A stretch of DNA of 64,000 bases from Branchiostoma lanceolatum. Taxonomy: Eukaryota; Chordata; Leptocardii; Amphioxiformes; Branchiostomatidae. The DNA is taken from contig NC_089724.1 of NCBI RefSeq assembly GCF_035083965.1, positions 18,060,974-18,124,973 on the forward strand. The letters are read 5' to 3'. Shown here piece by piece: positions 46,101 through 57,065 of the stretch; position 1 is the stretch's first letter; each line of letters starts with the position of its first letter. The translations under genes and the position numbers were made by a program. The notes under the pieces are model-generated. The model made no database searches, had not been told where the DNA came from, and was given only the letters and a program-made list of their open reading frames with translations.

Positions 46101-49100
46101 GATGGGGACTGCAATAGAAGACCAGCAGCTGTCCTGTCTGTGGCAAGGGGACTACATCTTGTCTGTGTCACTGAGTGGCTTCATCAATTACCTTGACAAG
46201 TCCAACCCAGCCACTCCCATCAGGATAGTGAAGGTCAGTACAACTCTAACTATTAAGGCTCTTATAGCTAACATTTTAAAGTGTTTTAACTTGCAGCTAA
46301 AAACTCGCACAAAGAAGCCTGGGTGCAAGGAGAACTAACCTAGGGAAGGGACACCAACTACTAGTAAGTTGGTTCCTGACCAAAAGAAAGGGCTATAGAA
46401 CTTAAAACTAAGGAACAGGTCCCACAGACGCGTGTGTATGCGAGGCCTAAAAGCTTTTGAATGACGTGCATGTCGGTGCTTTTTTGGGTGCTACCAACTT
46501 AAAGTGGTGGTCAGGCTTGCCACACCTACTGTCATACTTTGTATGACTGACAACTGAAGGAATGCAGAAGACAGCTTAAGCTTTTGACAGCGTTTTAATA
46601 GTGTATGCTTCTTAGCCAAATTTTCACATGTTAGATGCATTCTTTGTGCAAAATAACTCTGGTATTACCAAAGATGTGTTCAAGTACTTTCCCTTTAGTC
46701 AGCGCATTCTGACGTTATGATGGTTCTTTATCACAAATCTTTTTTCCCCTAGGGACATAACCAGCCTATTTCTTCCATGGCTGTCACCGAGGATAAATCC
46801 ACAATCTACACGGCTGACAACAGTGGCCGTATCAATATCCTTTCAAACTGTGATGTCATTTCCTGTATGTTTGGGTCAGTAGAAAACAAAATGGTGCTTA
46901 TACCAATGGGAATGCCTCTTTGGTTAGATGTATGCAAACAATTTGGCATTTAGTACCAATGGTAATAGAACATGTAGCTTTGTGCATTCATGTGCACAAA
47001 TTTGTTAAGATATTTCACCAGTTGTGGAGGTGATAAAAAGATTCTTCATAGCCTCTAACATTCACAAAAGGCTATCTGATCTGCATTTCTTCTGTATCCT
47101 GCCAGGAGTGCACAAAGTATGTCTTCCAAATTTGAATGATTATGAAAAAAAAGTTGTGTTCCTTAACCACTCTCACCCCATTGGGATACATCCACAGGCA
47201 AGCATGACGTCATTTGTGGCAAGGGTCACAGCAACAAAGTGTCCGGTATGGGGGTCCAGGGGGGGAATCTGGTCACCTGTAGTATGGACGACTCTGTCAG
47301 GTACACATCTGTGCCTGGGAATGACTTCGGGTAAGCAAACCCTTCATCTCCTTGCATATCTAGTCCATTTGATCTTGATATGTTTTGAAATATATGTCAG
47401 TCTAGCCAAGCTTGGATTTCTCTTTGTGTTTAGGCTTATTTTTGATTGAAAATTATATCTTATTCTGTACTATCATAGAAAAGTGACCAATTGGGGCAAT
47501 GGTGTGAACATGTACATCACTGCACTAATATTACAGAATTACACTAGCTTTTAACACACGTAACTATGTGCTTCAGACCAGATGCTATAACAATGGACTC
47601 ACAGCCTCAAGGTGTCGGGGTGGGCAAGGATGGTCTGGCAGTGGCTGCCTGTACAAATGAGGTGAGGAATATTAAGCAATGTACTAATGTACTATTATTT
47701 TGCACTGTCACAACTTGTCATGGAATGATCACATTTATAAATTTTGTTAGGAAGCAGTCCTTTTGTTAACCTATTCTGTCTTAGTATCACAACTGGTCTT
47801 CAGAGTTATCAAATGAGGTGTAGGACAATGTTATGAGTTTAGATAAAGAATACTTATGTCCATGTATAGTATTTTCATGATGTCTTTGGTGCATTTAGCA
47901 TTTCGACGTCCCTTGTTGTAAGTCAGTGAGCATTTGGAGAACTTCTGAATCTGAAGTTCTGATACTCTTATTTACCCACTAAGTGAAAAATATTTCAAGC
48001 CTGCCAATAATAACAAACAGTACAACTGTACTCTAACTATTAGGGCTAGTCTCGTATAGCTAACATTTTAAAATGTTTTATGATTACCATGAAACACAAT
48101 CAACTGTTGTTTCCAGGTGGTCGTGTTTAGAAACGGAAGGAAGGTGTTCAGCTTGCCCATAGATTACCAAGCAACCGCTGCCGGCGTGCATCCCAACCAG
48201 GCTACGGTTGTCGTGGGAGGGGAAAAGGTTGGTATTCAGCAACCACATTTGTTGGGATGTATACCTGCTCATTGTACTGTTAGATGCCTGAAATTTGCAA
48301 GGCTCTTTTTATTTGTCGAGTGACTAGGAAATATGCAGGGCTTTGTATGATATCAAATATCAAAGAGATGACATTCACTTTTAGCAGTGGCTGCAGCTAC
48401 CTGACATGTAGAATGATGTACTTCAGTTTTACAGTGTTGTTAATGTTTTTTTGTTCATCAGGAAGGATTCTCATCTGTTTATTAGAACTAACCAAGGAGC
48501 CCTAATGTGGCTTCAGTTCTGACACAACAAGATATGATGATGATCAGAGCAGATTGTTAGAAAATAAACTAAGGAAATCCTGTATCACTTGTATGTAAAT
48601 CTTCATTCTTTTAATCCTTAAGACTTATAGATCTTTTCTCAAATTACACTGGGAAATCTGAAGTAATTACCTTTATTTTTCAACAGGACAAGAAGCATGC
48701 CCTGCATGTGTATAACCTGGCAAATGACACCTTGGTGGACTTTAAGGCAGTCCCGCTGAAGGCTGGTGTCAAGGCTTTTGCGTTCTCCCCCGACGGCAGG
48801 TACCTGTCCTGTGCACAGACATCCAGACATATCCTAACCCTGGACACTTCTGCTAGTTATGAGGTAAGGTCATTCTGTCTGTTTTCATGACAACAGTATC
48901 ATACATGTCCCAGCAAACTGCATTATTCCCTTCTCCTGCTAGGTGGCTCTGCTGGTATGTTAAGTGGTTCAGAGATGTCAATGATGGGAAGGGAAATATT
49001 CTTGTTTCTAAGTAGACAGTGTTTGAAACAGTCAAGGAAAGTCAGTTACATATTGTTTTTAAGTTAATTTTGTTTCATTTCAGAAATATTAATTACATTT

Positions 49101-50243
49101 TCACTCAAAAGATATGTTTGCTCTTGAGGATTGATTAGTCTGTTTAAAACATGTACAGGTGACCCTCTGATTTCCATGAGTTTCTTGTCCCTAAATCTAA
49201 CATTTATGATGAAATTCCAGCCAGTGATAGCCAGTCTAACAGCCTCTGCTGCTCTAAGGTTGTGCCTTAGCTGTTCTCCACCCTCCTGTCTGTCCCCTGC
49301 AGGAAGTCCAGGGTACAGATGCCTGGATGCAGAATGCCGTGGTCACCTGTCTGGCCTGGAACCCCAGCAGCACACACCTGGCCAGCGGCTCCCTGGATAC
49401 CAACATCGTCATCTGGAGTCTGGCAAAACCCTACGACAGGTTCCAACTGAAGAGTCAGTATATGTTCTATTCTCACTGTTAGGTGCATAACAAAGAAGCA
49501 AAACAAATTTTTACAAACCATACTGCCACTTTTCAGAGCTTGAATCTGAAATTCTATTGCTGAGTTCAAAAGCTTGAAATCGATAATATAGCAAAGGTTT
49601 TGTTATGAATTTTTTCTTACACTTGAATGTCAAAAATGTGATGTGCACTAGTGTGCAATTAGAACCTTTACATCATTTTAACCTACACAAATACATGTAT
49701 TTGGGTGCACCAGCATCACCCACCTTAGGTGCGCAGGTTCAATTTTGGGTGCACAAAAGTGCACGTGCACACAGTATTTTGAGCCCTCAGCTGGTTTGTT
49801 CTTCTGAAAATCCATGTCCTATGTACCAATGATTATGGTATGACCCATCAGGCACTAACTCTTATACAACGCTTAGCATCTAATTTGAACTGATGAACTG
49901 ACACCAATCAGAATCAAGAACACACGTTTGAAGTGTAATAAGTCTGGATATACCATGTATTGTTGAAACTTTCAATATTTCATAGAATGATGTAACTGCA
50001 ACATTGGTAGTATAGTGTCAACCTTACAGAGATGCATGACAAAATTTCTACTTGTACTGTTACTAAGCCACAAATATTTTGGCGATACCTCATCGGCATT
50101 GCCAACTCATTGTGAACTTTACATTCTCCTCCCCAGGTGCCCATCCGATGAACCAAATTGTAGGAGTGGAGTGGTTGACAGACAACAAGCTCATCTCCGT
50201 AGGAATGGACAACGCTATCCGGCAGTGGGACATCACATACTGA
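37169..50243 (+). CDS. WDR1: WD-repeat protein 1 / actin-interacting protein 1
   Basis: Exons 37169-37187 (inferred), 39425-39546, 39886-39976, 43365-43512, 43963-44143, 44393-44470, 44864-44950, 45212-45303, 46092-46233, 46753-46834, 47177-47330, 47577-47661, 48117-48227, 48687-48863, 49303-49453, 50137-50243; 608 aa, close to the ~606 aa of vertebrate WDR1. AIP1/WDR1 works with cofilin to disassemble actin filaments and folds into two seven-bladed beta-propellers. Diagnostic stretches are [84 protein letters not shown] and the terminal IRQWDITY. The intron 46835-47176 is AT-AC (U12 type). Intron 2 (39977-43364) carries a 2.4-kb foldback element and intron 1 a 783-bp MITE. The first exon was chosen because MSEYVQ plus the splice gives the right phase and length; it remains the least certain part. 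Confidence 0.95.
38076..38858. mobile_element. 783-bp pogo/Tigger-like non-autonomous element
   Basis: The terminal inverted repeats begin CAGTCAAACCTGCC and are flanked by TA on both sides (38074-38075, 38859-38860). The subterminal parts contain repeated GGCGACCACC/GCGACC phrases in both orientations. A TA target and a CAGT..ACCT terminus suit Tc1-mariner/pogo-type MITEs. It lies in WDR1 intron 1, with no transposase frame. Confidence 0.75.
40804..43232. mobile_element. 2.4-kb modular foldback element in WDR1 intron 2
   Basis: The left arm (about 40804-41757) and right arm (about 42274-43232) are inverted copies of nearly 1 kb with small differences, separated by a ~515-bp spacer. Both ends start with a TAGACCCCTTTCCAAATACC phrase. 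Arms and spacer are built from repeated modules of roughly 150-190 bp, each with a phrase like GCAATATTT..GGATGGAA(C/T)CC and AAAATATAGGCTTGAG. The spacer holds extra diverged copies (for example around 42014-42095). It is GC-richer and more CpG-rich than its surroundings. Short frames inside it appear in both arms only because of the inversion. No transposase was found. Confidence 0.85.
45655..45945 (-). mobile_element. tRNA-derived SINE (minus strand)
   Basis: Read on the minus strand, it starts near 45940 with AGTGTAATGGCCTAGTTGGC (A-box region). A B-box-like GGTTGTGAGTTTGATCCCC follows about 40 nt later, then a long unrelated body to about 45655. It lies in the WDR1 intron between the exons ending 45303 and starting 46092. 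Confidence 0.7.
46835..47176 (+). other. U12-type AT-AC intron of WDR1
   Basis: The intron begins ATATCCTTTC, the U12 AT-AC 5' splice consensus. It contains TTCCTTAAC (47159-47167), the U12 branch consensus, 9 nt before its terminal AC (47175-47176). Joining 46834 to 47177 keeps phase and yields [15 protein letters not shown], which matches the HINYWDSETGEND region of vertebrate WDR1. No GT-AG choice here gives this match. The minor spliceosome must therefore process this transcript. Confidence 0.9.
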
Positions 50244-52934
50244 AGTGCCTCCTACCCACAATGCACCTGGAGATTGCCCTCCATCTTTTATTGGAGACTT
50301 ACCAATAACGACCACATATATAACATGTGTCATCTTGGGTTCTTTTCTAGACAGCTTCAAATTGTATAGTTTCAGATTTCAATTCTATATCTTTTTTGAT
50401 AGTAAAACATGTCAGAGACTGGCCAGCTTTTACAGTTATATTCCTATGGTAGCTAACTAAGATAGCACCAAGATGGTTTGAAAGTCTGTCCCAGACTAGT
50501 GAGTGATAAATTTGCCATGCTGAATATCCAGTTCCAGACTTCCAGTACGTCTCAATGTCCTGTAAGGCTCACGACAGTCACGGTAGAAATATTCCTTTCT
50601 CGAGGAGCTAATGTTGAGCCACAGGAAATAGCTCTTGGTAGACTTTAAAATGTATGGCTTTTTGAATGGTTTAGCACTGAAGAGAACAATGAAATGAAGA
50701 GGATAGAACCCAAGGAAGTCAACTGAATGTAACGATAAGTAGACTGGTTTCGGGACAGATCTGAGATTGAGAGTGAATGGTGAGATATGCATGTGATGGT
50801 CTTACTGCAGTGATCAAGTGTTCCATGGTGTGTGATTTGACTTGCAGTTTATAAACTAAGGTAACTTTCGATTGCTCAAAAAAGGAAAAAACTATGTGCA
50901 TCCTTGTCAGTGAAGAGGCCAGAATCTGCCAAGACTTGAGGTAGAAGGAATACTAGATAAACTCATCAAGAATGATGGTTATGGGCAAATAAAACATGAT
51001 CATACGGAATATGATTTATGGGAAGTAACGGTACAAAAAGTACTTAGTATGTTGTAACTAAGACGTAGGTTCTAATAATGCAGTGGCAACAGATTAAATT
51101 CATAGAGAATCATAAAATGAGCAATAGATATGAATTTAGAATATGTTCAATTTCGGAATCACTAGATTTTGCCATAGGCAGTGCTTTGGATTACCTTAGT
51201 TACAATATAATGTGGCTATGATATGTTACAGTTAAACAGAAGAGAATAGGTTTGTTAGAAGCATTTTGTGGTGCAGTGCTCAGTTCGATTGTGACTCAGT
51301 ACAGTTAATCAGGCTGAGTATTACCAGCTTTGCAAGATCAAATCCTCTTGAATCATCTTTTACATGGATCATTCATTATCGTTATTATCAATCATAAATT
51401 TTACTCCTAAAGTATGTAGCTTATTCAAGGTTTCTGATATGTTCCCAGACTTATACCCACATTATGCAAAGTGAATTACATCAAAGTGTCCCAACTTTAA
51501 GTTCCGAGGGTTTTGAATGATTCATGTCTAATACCTAAGCCTGTCTCTCAGTAGTTAAAGAACAGTTCTATAGAGAAGGTTGTCCACACAACCATTTCTA
51601 TTGGAAATGACTGCCATGTGGAAGATTTTTAAAACGAAATGTCTGATCATCTTGGTTTTCACTGTTTGCCATCAATATGCAAGGTCATTCAACATCAAAA
51701 AGGTCAAGTGAACATAACCTCTGATGTTCTTTAGCAAAGAATCCTTTTCATCTGTAGATGATATTCATGATTGTTGAACATTTTGTAAGACATTTTAATT
51801 GTTTACAAGGGGATCTTTTCCACCTTTTGTATTAGACTCTGATACTGAAGCTGTGACCAAAACTAAGACCTTCCACCCTGGCAGCTATACTGTTCTTCAC
51901 ATAGATCTGTAATAATTGTAGTACTTTTATCTGTAATCTTTGTATTTCCACAATATGGTATATTGATAAGTGCTAGGTCTCCAAGTACATGGATAAGGTG
52001 TGATATGCTGATACCACAGCCCTCTGACGAATATAGTAATGGGAAGGTCTGCAGATTGTGATAATCATTATATGATGTGCAAAAAGTCTTGGAAACAACT
52101 GCAGTGTTTCTTGGCATGTCTAGGTAACAGACACACGCACAAAGTACAACAAAAACTGAGGCCTTCAGAACATCTCTTAACAATGTGAACAAATCAGGAA
52201 GTTCTGTTTCTGACATTACTGAATCTCGTATCACCCAGGACATCTGTTACTAATGTTGTTACTGTACTCTATACAATGTCACTTTTGTATCAACCTTGTC
52301 TGTTACGAACCTAACTTGTGAACGATGTAGCTATTCTACAGCCAGTAGCCTAGTAAATTGTGGTTATACACTTATCTGAGATAAGATTATTCAGCTTCAT
52401 GCCATCTGTCTTGTCTTTAGATATTAGGGTACCATGATTTATTTCATCATCAGCCATAATGATGGCTGTGTGGTGTTAAGTATGGAAATTCATTAGCAAA
52501 TAATTTTTGGCCAGCTGTGTAAATTTCACCTCGTGTGCATGTGTTCATCAAGCATTTAAAATGAAAGCAAACACATGCTTGCATTAATGAACTCTTTGTA
52601 ACAGCAATTATGTCAATGGCGTACTGAAAGGGAAATTACACTCATTTTACAATTATGGCTCAAGTAGGGGTAGTTGGTGATTCTGGGAACGAGGTCTATT
52701 AATGGAGTCCATATAGAAATAGGTATGTGTGATAGGGGCTGGTGGGCAGCTGTATTGACTTAGGGAAGGACAGGAAGGGATAGATAGCCTCTGGTATATT
52801 TTTCCTTCTATGTAACAATTATTAAATCATTATAATTCACACACATACAATGTATATCATTTAGATCCTAATATAGAGTTCAGTTATTCCAATACTGATG
52901 GGTTTGAATTTTCTATGCTATGTTGTATGCCAGA

Positions 52935-52940
52935 AATAAA
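52935..52940 (+). terminator. Polyadenylation signal, WDR1 (distal)
   Basis: AATAAA followed by a strong GT-rich element (TGTGTGGTATGTGTTTGTGT) about 20 nt later. It would give a 2.7-kb 3' UTR. A proximal AATAAA at 50988-50993 is an alternative with a weaker downstream element. Confidence 0.5.
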
Positions 52941-55550
52941 GAGTATGATTCTGACATCCTGTGTGGTATGTGTTTGTGTCATAGTATAAGAGTGTGTAAG
53001 AGAGCACCATCCGTTCATGTAAGTCTCATTAGTTATAGCTACATTTTATTTTCTAGTTATAGCTAGATGGTCTGCTGCCAGTTTGCTAGCAAGTGCCAAC
53101 ATCGGCACACAGTTCAAAAAGTGGAGAAGCCCTAAAATTTCTGTGGTGACCTGGACAATGCTATAGCTGGTGTCTTCAAAGGCAAGCAGACCGGATAACA
53201 TACATGTATAACAGCAGACACCCAGATGTCTAGTTAACTAAATGTGTCAATATCTGAGGTATTAGATCTTTTTCTTCGAAAAATACAAATAACATCTCTA
53301 TACAAAAATATGTCCTAATGGGCCTGAAGTACGTATGACAAAACATGTATTTCTTTGATATTTCTCTGTCGATATTGGTAGACAAAATTAGATTTGCTAC
53401 TGAAACCTCCAACATGACCTATTATCACACCACAAGACCCACAACAAGGGTGGATAAATGCTTCTGAAAACAGTGAAATTGGTGAAAAGCCCAGAAATGC
53501 TTTGACCTTCTGAACCTGACACAGAGTGTTGGTGATTTCCTTTTTCTGACTGCTCTTTCATCCCTCAGTGTCAGCCTCCTCTTTTCTTCCAGTGTTTGGC
53601 TTCTTTCCTTGTCAGTGTTTGGAGAAACAACTCGTCCATTGTGCGGGGATCTAGCAAAGGCTGGTAGTTGGTCCTGGTGATGGCTCAGATGGGGGAGACA
53701 TGCATAGTAACAGCACCGTTTACCATCACAAAAGGCACGGGGATGGAATCCAACAAGGGGAGGCTGTATATCTTTCTAACGAAAGCAAATCTTATTAAAA
53801 GGACATTTCCAACCAACTTACAAAGTTTTGTAGATAAACTGTATGTGGCTCTAGAATGATATGCACATCCTTCCTGAATTATGGTATGATAAGCTGTTAC
53901 AGACTTCGAAACAAACTTGGACAGTACCTGGGACTTCCCTCCGAAATGGACCATTCTCCAGCGGAAGTATTTAATGGCCAAATGTCTTAATAAGGGTTCC
54001 GACAAGCCCAACCATTTCCTCCCAAGGGCCTGGCTAATTTCCACACAAGACCTCAATTTCCTGCATCATTATGTTTGAATATAAGCGATGATAGGGGGTG
54101 GTAGTGGGCCTTACCCCCGCCTGGGAGGCCATAAAGGCTGTGTCTGCGGCTGGAAATCTGCACTGATGGCAGGGTTCAGACTGAGAGCACACACAGGGGT
54201 GTCTGTGTCCAGACTCCCAACTGCAACAGAGGTGAGTCTACATAACTACTGATACTGTCTATAGTGATATATACATGTACATGTACACTGTATATTTTAC
54301 CAGTAAATTGTTCAGTAACTTCTAAGGTTCTGTGTACTGAAGAGCACTATGATACAAAAGTCATCAGAAGTTATCATGTCCAGATGCAAAACAAATTTGA
54401 GCAAATGAAAGTTTCCTTATTTTTGACTCTCACAAAAAGTAACAGTGACTACCGGTATCTGACTGTCAAAAACATTCCTTGTGAGTATTGTCCTCACAAA
54501 CTCCCAAACTGCATCAATTTCCTCCAGTGACACTGAACAAATGAACAGTGACCAGGTAATTTTGAAAATGTTCCATATAAATGGCCCTTTTGTTTTTTTG
54601 GGGGTCACACAAAGCAGGATGGATAATACATGACATTGTACAAGAACTTTTCCTAAGAGTCAGTTTCTAGTAGGTAGAAATAAATCCACAAAATAACAGG
54701 TTTAATGAATTAACTGATGCTACATGATAAGATATCTAAATGAATGTGTCTGACGTGTCTTCTGTCAAGTTCAAACTCCATATGCTGCTCAGTGGTTATT
54801 TCATCCCGTGAGTCTATCACAATGTAGAAACCAGCAAGTTAAAATTTAGGTCTTTCAGTCTTTTAAAGAACTGAGAAGAATCAAAATGGAGTTCAGGACC
54901 TTTTTGTGTTCATTTGTTACAATTGCATGAATTCTGCTTGACTGGTATAACAGCCTGGTGTTATCCTACCATGTGCAAATAATGTAAGGTGACTGTTGTA
55001 CATGTAATGTTTAAATGACACAAAGCAAAAGAACAACTGTTATTACAACTGTTACAATAGTATCTAAAGAATTTTTTTCACCAATTATCATTTGTTTTAG
55101 TTTTACAAATCACTTGTTTTAGTTTTACCTATAAATTTACAAAATTAAATCTGTCCAGCATCCCAAGGTAGACCCAATATCAAGAAAGGGCATAGCAATG
55201 GTAGCTGGGGAATGATAATGTTGGTTTCACAAACAAAATGCTTCTTGGCAGGTTACAGTATGTACTGTTAAGTTGTTTTTTTTTTTGCTTCCTAACTTAA
55301 AGACACTTTCAACAACACCAACAATAGCCAATAGCCTTGGGTTGGGGAGTACGTCAGTCTGGCTTTCCTGTTTCCATCCCAAGTCTGAATTTTCCAAGAC
55401 TGACAGCACTTTCTCCTTTCTGTTAACAATGCAATTTTTGTCAAGACATCTAATACAGGCAAGGAGTGGATTAAGATGCAGCCCACCTTTTTTCAAGGGT
55501 CTGAAAGGATGGAGATACAAGCAATAGTTTGAGATGAAAGCGACTGTCTC

Positions 55551-55622
55551 TGTGCTAAGTAGTACTGCCGCAGGGAGTGCTGCGGACTGATTCTATCCCC
55601 TGCGCAGTCCTACTTACAACAG
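55551..55622 (+). ncRNA. mir-252: miR-252-family microRNA precursor (first copy)
   Basis: The 5' arm CTAAGTAGTACTGCCGCAGG starts at 55555. It carries the miR-252 seed (TAAGTAG/TAAGTAC class) and the TGCCGCAGG body. The 3' arm CCCCTGCGCAGTCCTACTTA pairs with it over ~21 bp with one mismatch and one bulge, and the loop is about 22 nt. The length and 5' placement of the mature strand fit miR-252. The seed differs from the second copy (AGTAG versus AGTAC), as in 252a/252b pairs of other invertebrates. MiR-252 is absent from vertebrates. Confidence 0.85.
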
Positions 55623-55980
55623 GGAACATTTCTAATGCTTCAAACTGCACCAACCAGGAGGTCCAGCCACTGTTGCCATAGCAGCCATGCCCATCTGTGC
55701 TCTGATGTAACTTCAATACAGTAGTACTGTAAATATGGAAACTTTCTCAGTGGTTGTTATCTATATATAACCTGCATGGATGTTATTCATGACATCAACT
55801 TTGTGCATGGTAGAACTCAAACTTTTGGTTAAAAAACAAAAATGTAAGACCACAGTTTCTCCCATCTTGGTTCATATGCCACCTCTTTTGAGTCAGACAT
55901 AGAAAGCCCATTCAGATGACTACATCCAGGATCAGTATTGTAAAGACTGGTATAGAGAAGTGCCAGTGAGTGGTCTGCAC

Positions 55981-56047
55981 CATGCTAAGTACTAGTGCCG
56001 CAGGTGTCTGTGTTTACTTGCACCCCTGCAGACTGGTGCTTAACATG
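55981..56047 (+). ncRNA. mir-252: miR-252-family microRNA precursor (second copy)
   Basis: The 5' arm CTAAGTACTAGTGCCGCAGG at 55985-56004 is identical to the mature miR-252 sequence I know from flies and other invertebrates. The 3' arm CCCCTGCAGACTGGTGCTTA pairs with it with G-U wobbles and a small internal loop. The CATG/CATG base of the stem extends it. It lies 430 bp downstream of the first copy on the same strand, so one primary transcript is likely. Confidence 0.92.
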
Positions 56048-57065
56048 GGACAGGTACTACAGTCACCTAGCTATTGGTACAGGTATTACAACAAATGCAA
56101 TGTACAGCTAGATACATGTACTTAGAAGTTATCATGGTAGAGGTACTACAGATACCTGGGGAGGAGTTTTTCTGATCTAACAAATTATCTCTGGGTGTGT
56201 TTAATTTGTAGAATTTAATGAATGAACAATAAAGACTAGTACTTTTCTACAAAATTACATGTCATAGAAAAATTCAACAGACAGATAAACTTTCAACTAA
56301 GATTTATACATCAAAACCTTGATTTCCATATTGCACAAAACAAATATCAGATGATGGTTAAGACTAAAAACGAATTATTCAACTACATGTAACATGGATA
56401 TGACTCAAGTCTATGCATTAAACAATGTGTAGAATATACCTCCAAAATGTCTTTGTCTTTTCTCATGAAATGTTTTATACTGGGTTATGTTAAAGAAAGG
56501 TACTTTGTACCTTTCCTAAACATTGTTGAATCTCTGTGTCTATGCTACATATTATCTTATCCTTTCTATCTTATTGGTTTGATTGCCAGGACTACCCATA
56601 TAAGCTTACCTTTAAATGACAGGTACAAGCCTACAACTGACCCAAGTACAATGTTGTACTCAGCTTATAAAAAAGTACAGGTCAGCAGCTTGAGGAAGAA
56701 CTGTGATATACTAGACATATGTGTGATCCAGACTAACCTCACTATGGTCCCAGATCTTCCAATATTGCAATAAGCTGAAACATTACCGTACAACAGAGAA
56801 GATGCAATGAAAACCACTGCTTTTGTCTATACCATACACTGTATGGGCTATATGCCAATATTCACAGATTCAAAACTGTTCACGTCACGATTACTTAACT
56901 TTCACATCAGACAGAAATTTTACAACATTCTCCATGTACTTTAACTGTGACTACAGATTACTAGTTGTGATGACAGAAATCTTGCTTCTCTATAGACTGG
57001 TTGTTGCCACAGGCCTGTACACATGAATACAGATCATCTCCTGAACTACTGTGTCGGTGTCTTCC

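Larger units (their letters stand above)
50244..57065. other. WDR1 3' UTR and intergenic region with the miR-252 pair
   Basis: From 50244 to about 52960 is probably WDR1 3' UTR. The rest up to VPS51 holds two miR-252-family hairpins (55551-55622, 55981-56047) and no coding exon I could support. A GAG|GTGAGT donor-like site at 54230-54232 could belong to a primary-microRNA transcript, which is speculative. Confidence 0.5.

Noticed and set aside
50496..50792. 98-codon minus-strand frame after WDR1
   Set aside because: Falls in the probable WDR1 3' UTR; composition not protein-like and no neighbouring exons.
53230..54056. Minus-strand frames including a charged stretch (about 53560-53660)
   Set aside because: Looked coding-like, but I found no flanking splice sites giving a consistent gene and no family match.
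55227..55527. Overlapping ~84-97-codon frames on both strands near the miR-252 hairpins
   Set aside because: No homology recognised; overlapping frames on both strands in an intergenic stretch are likely chance.
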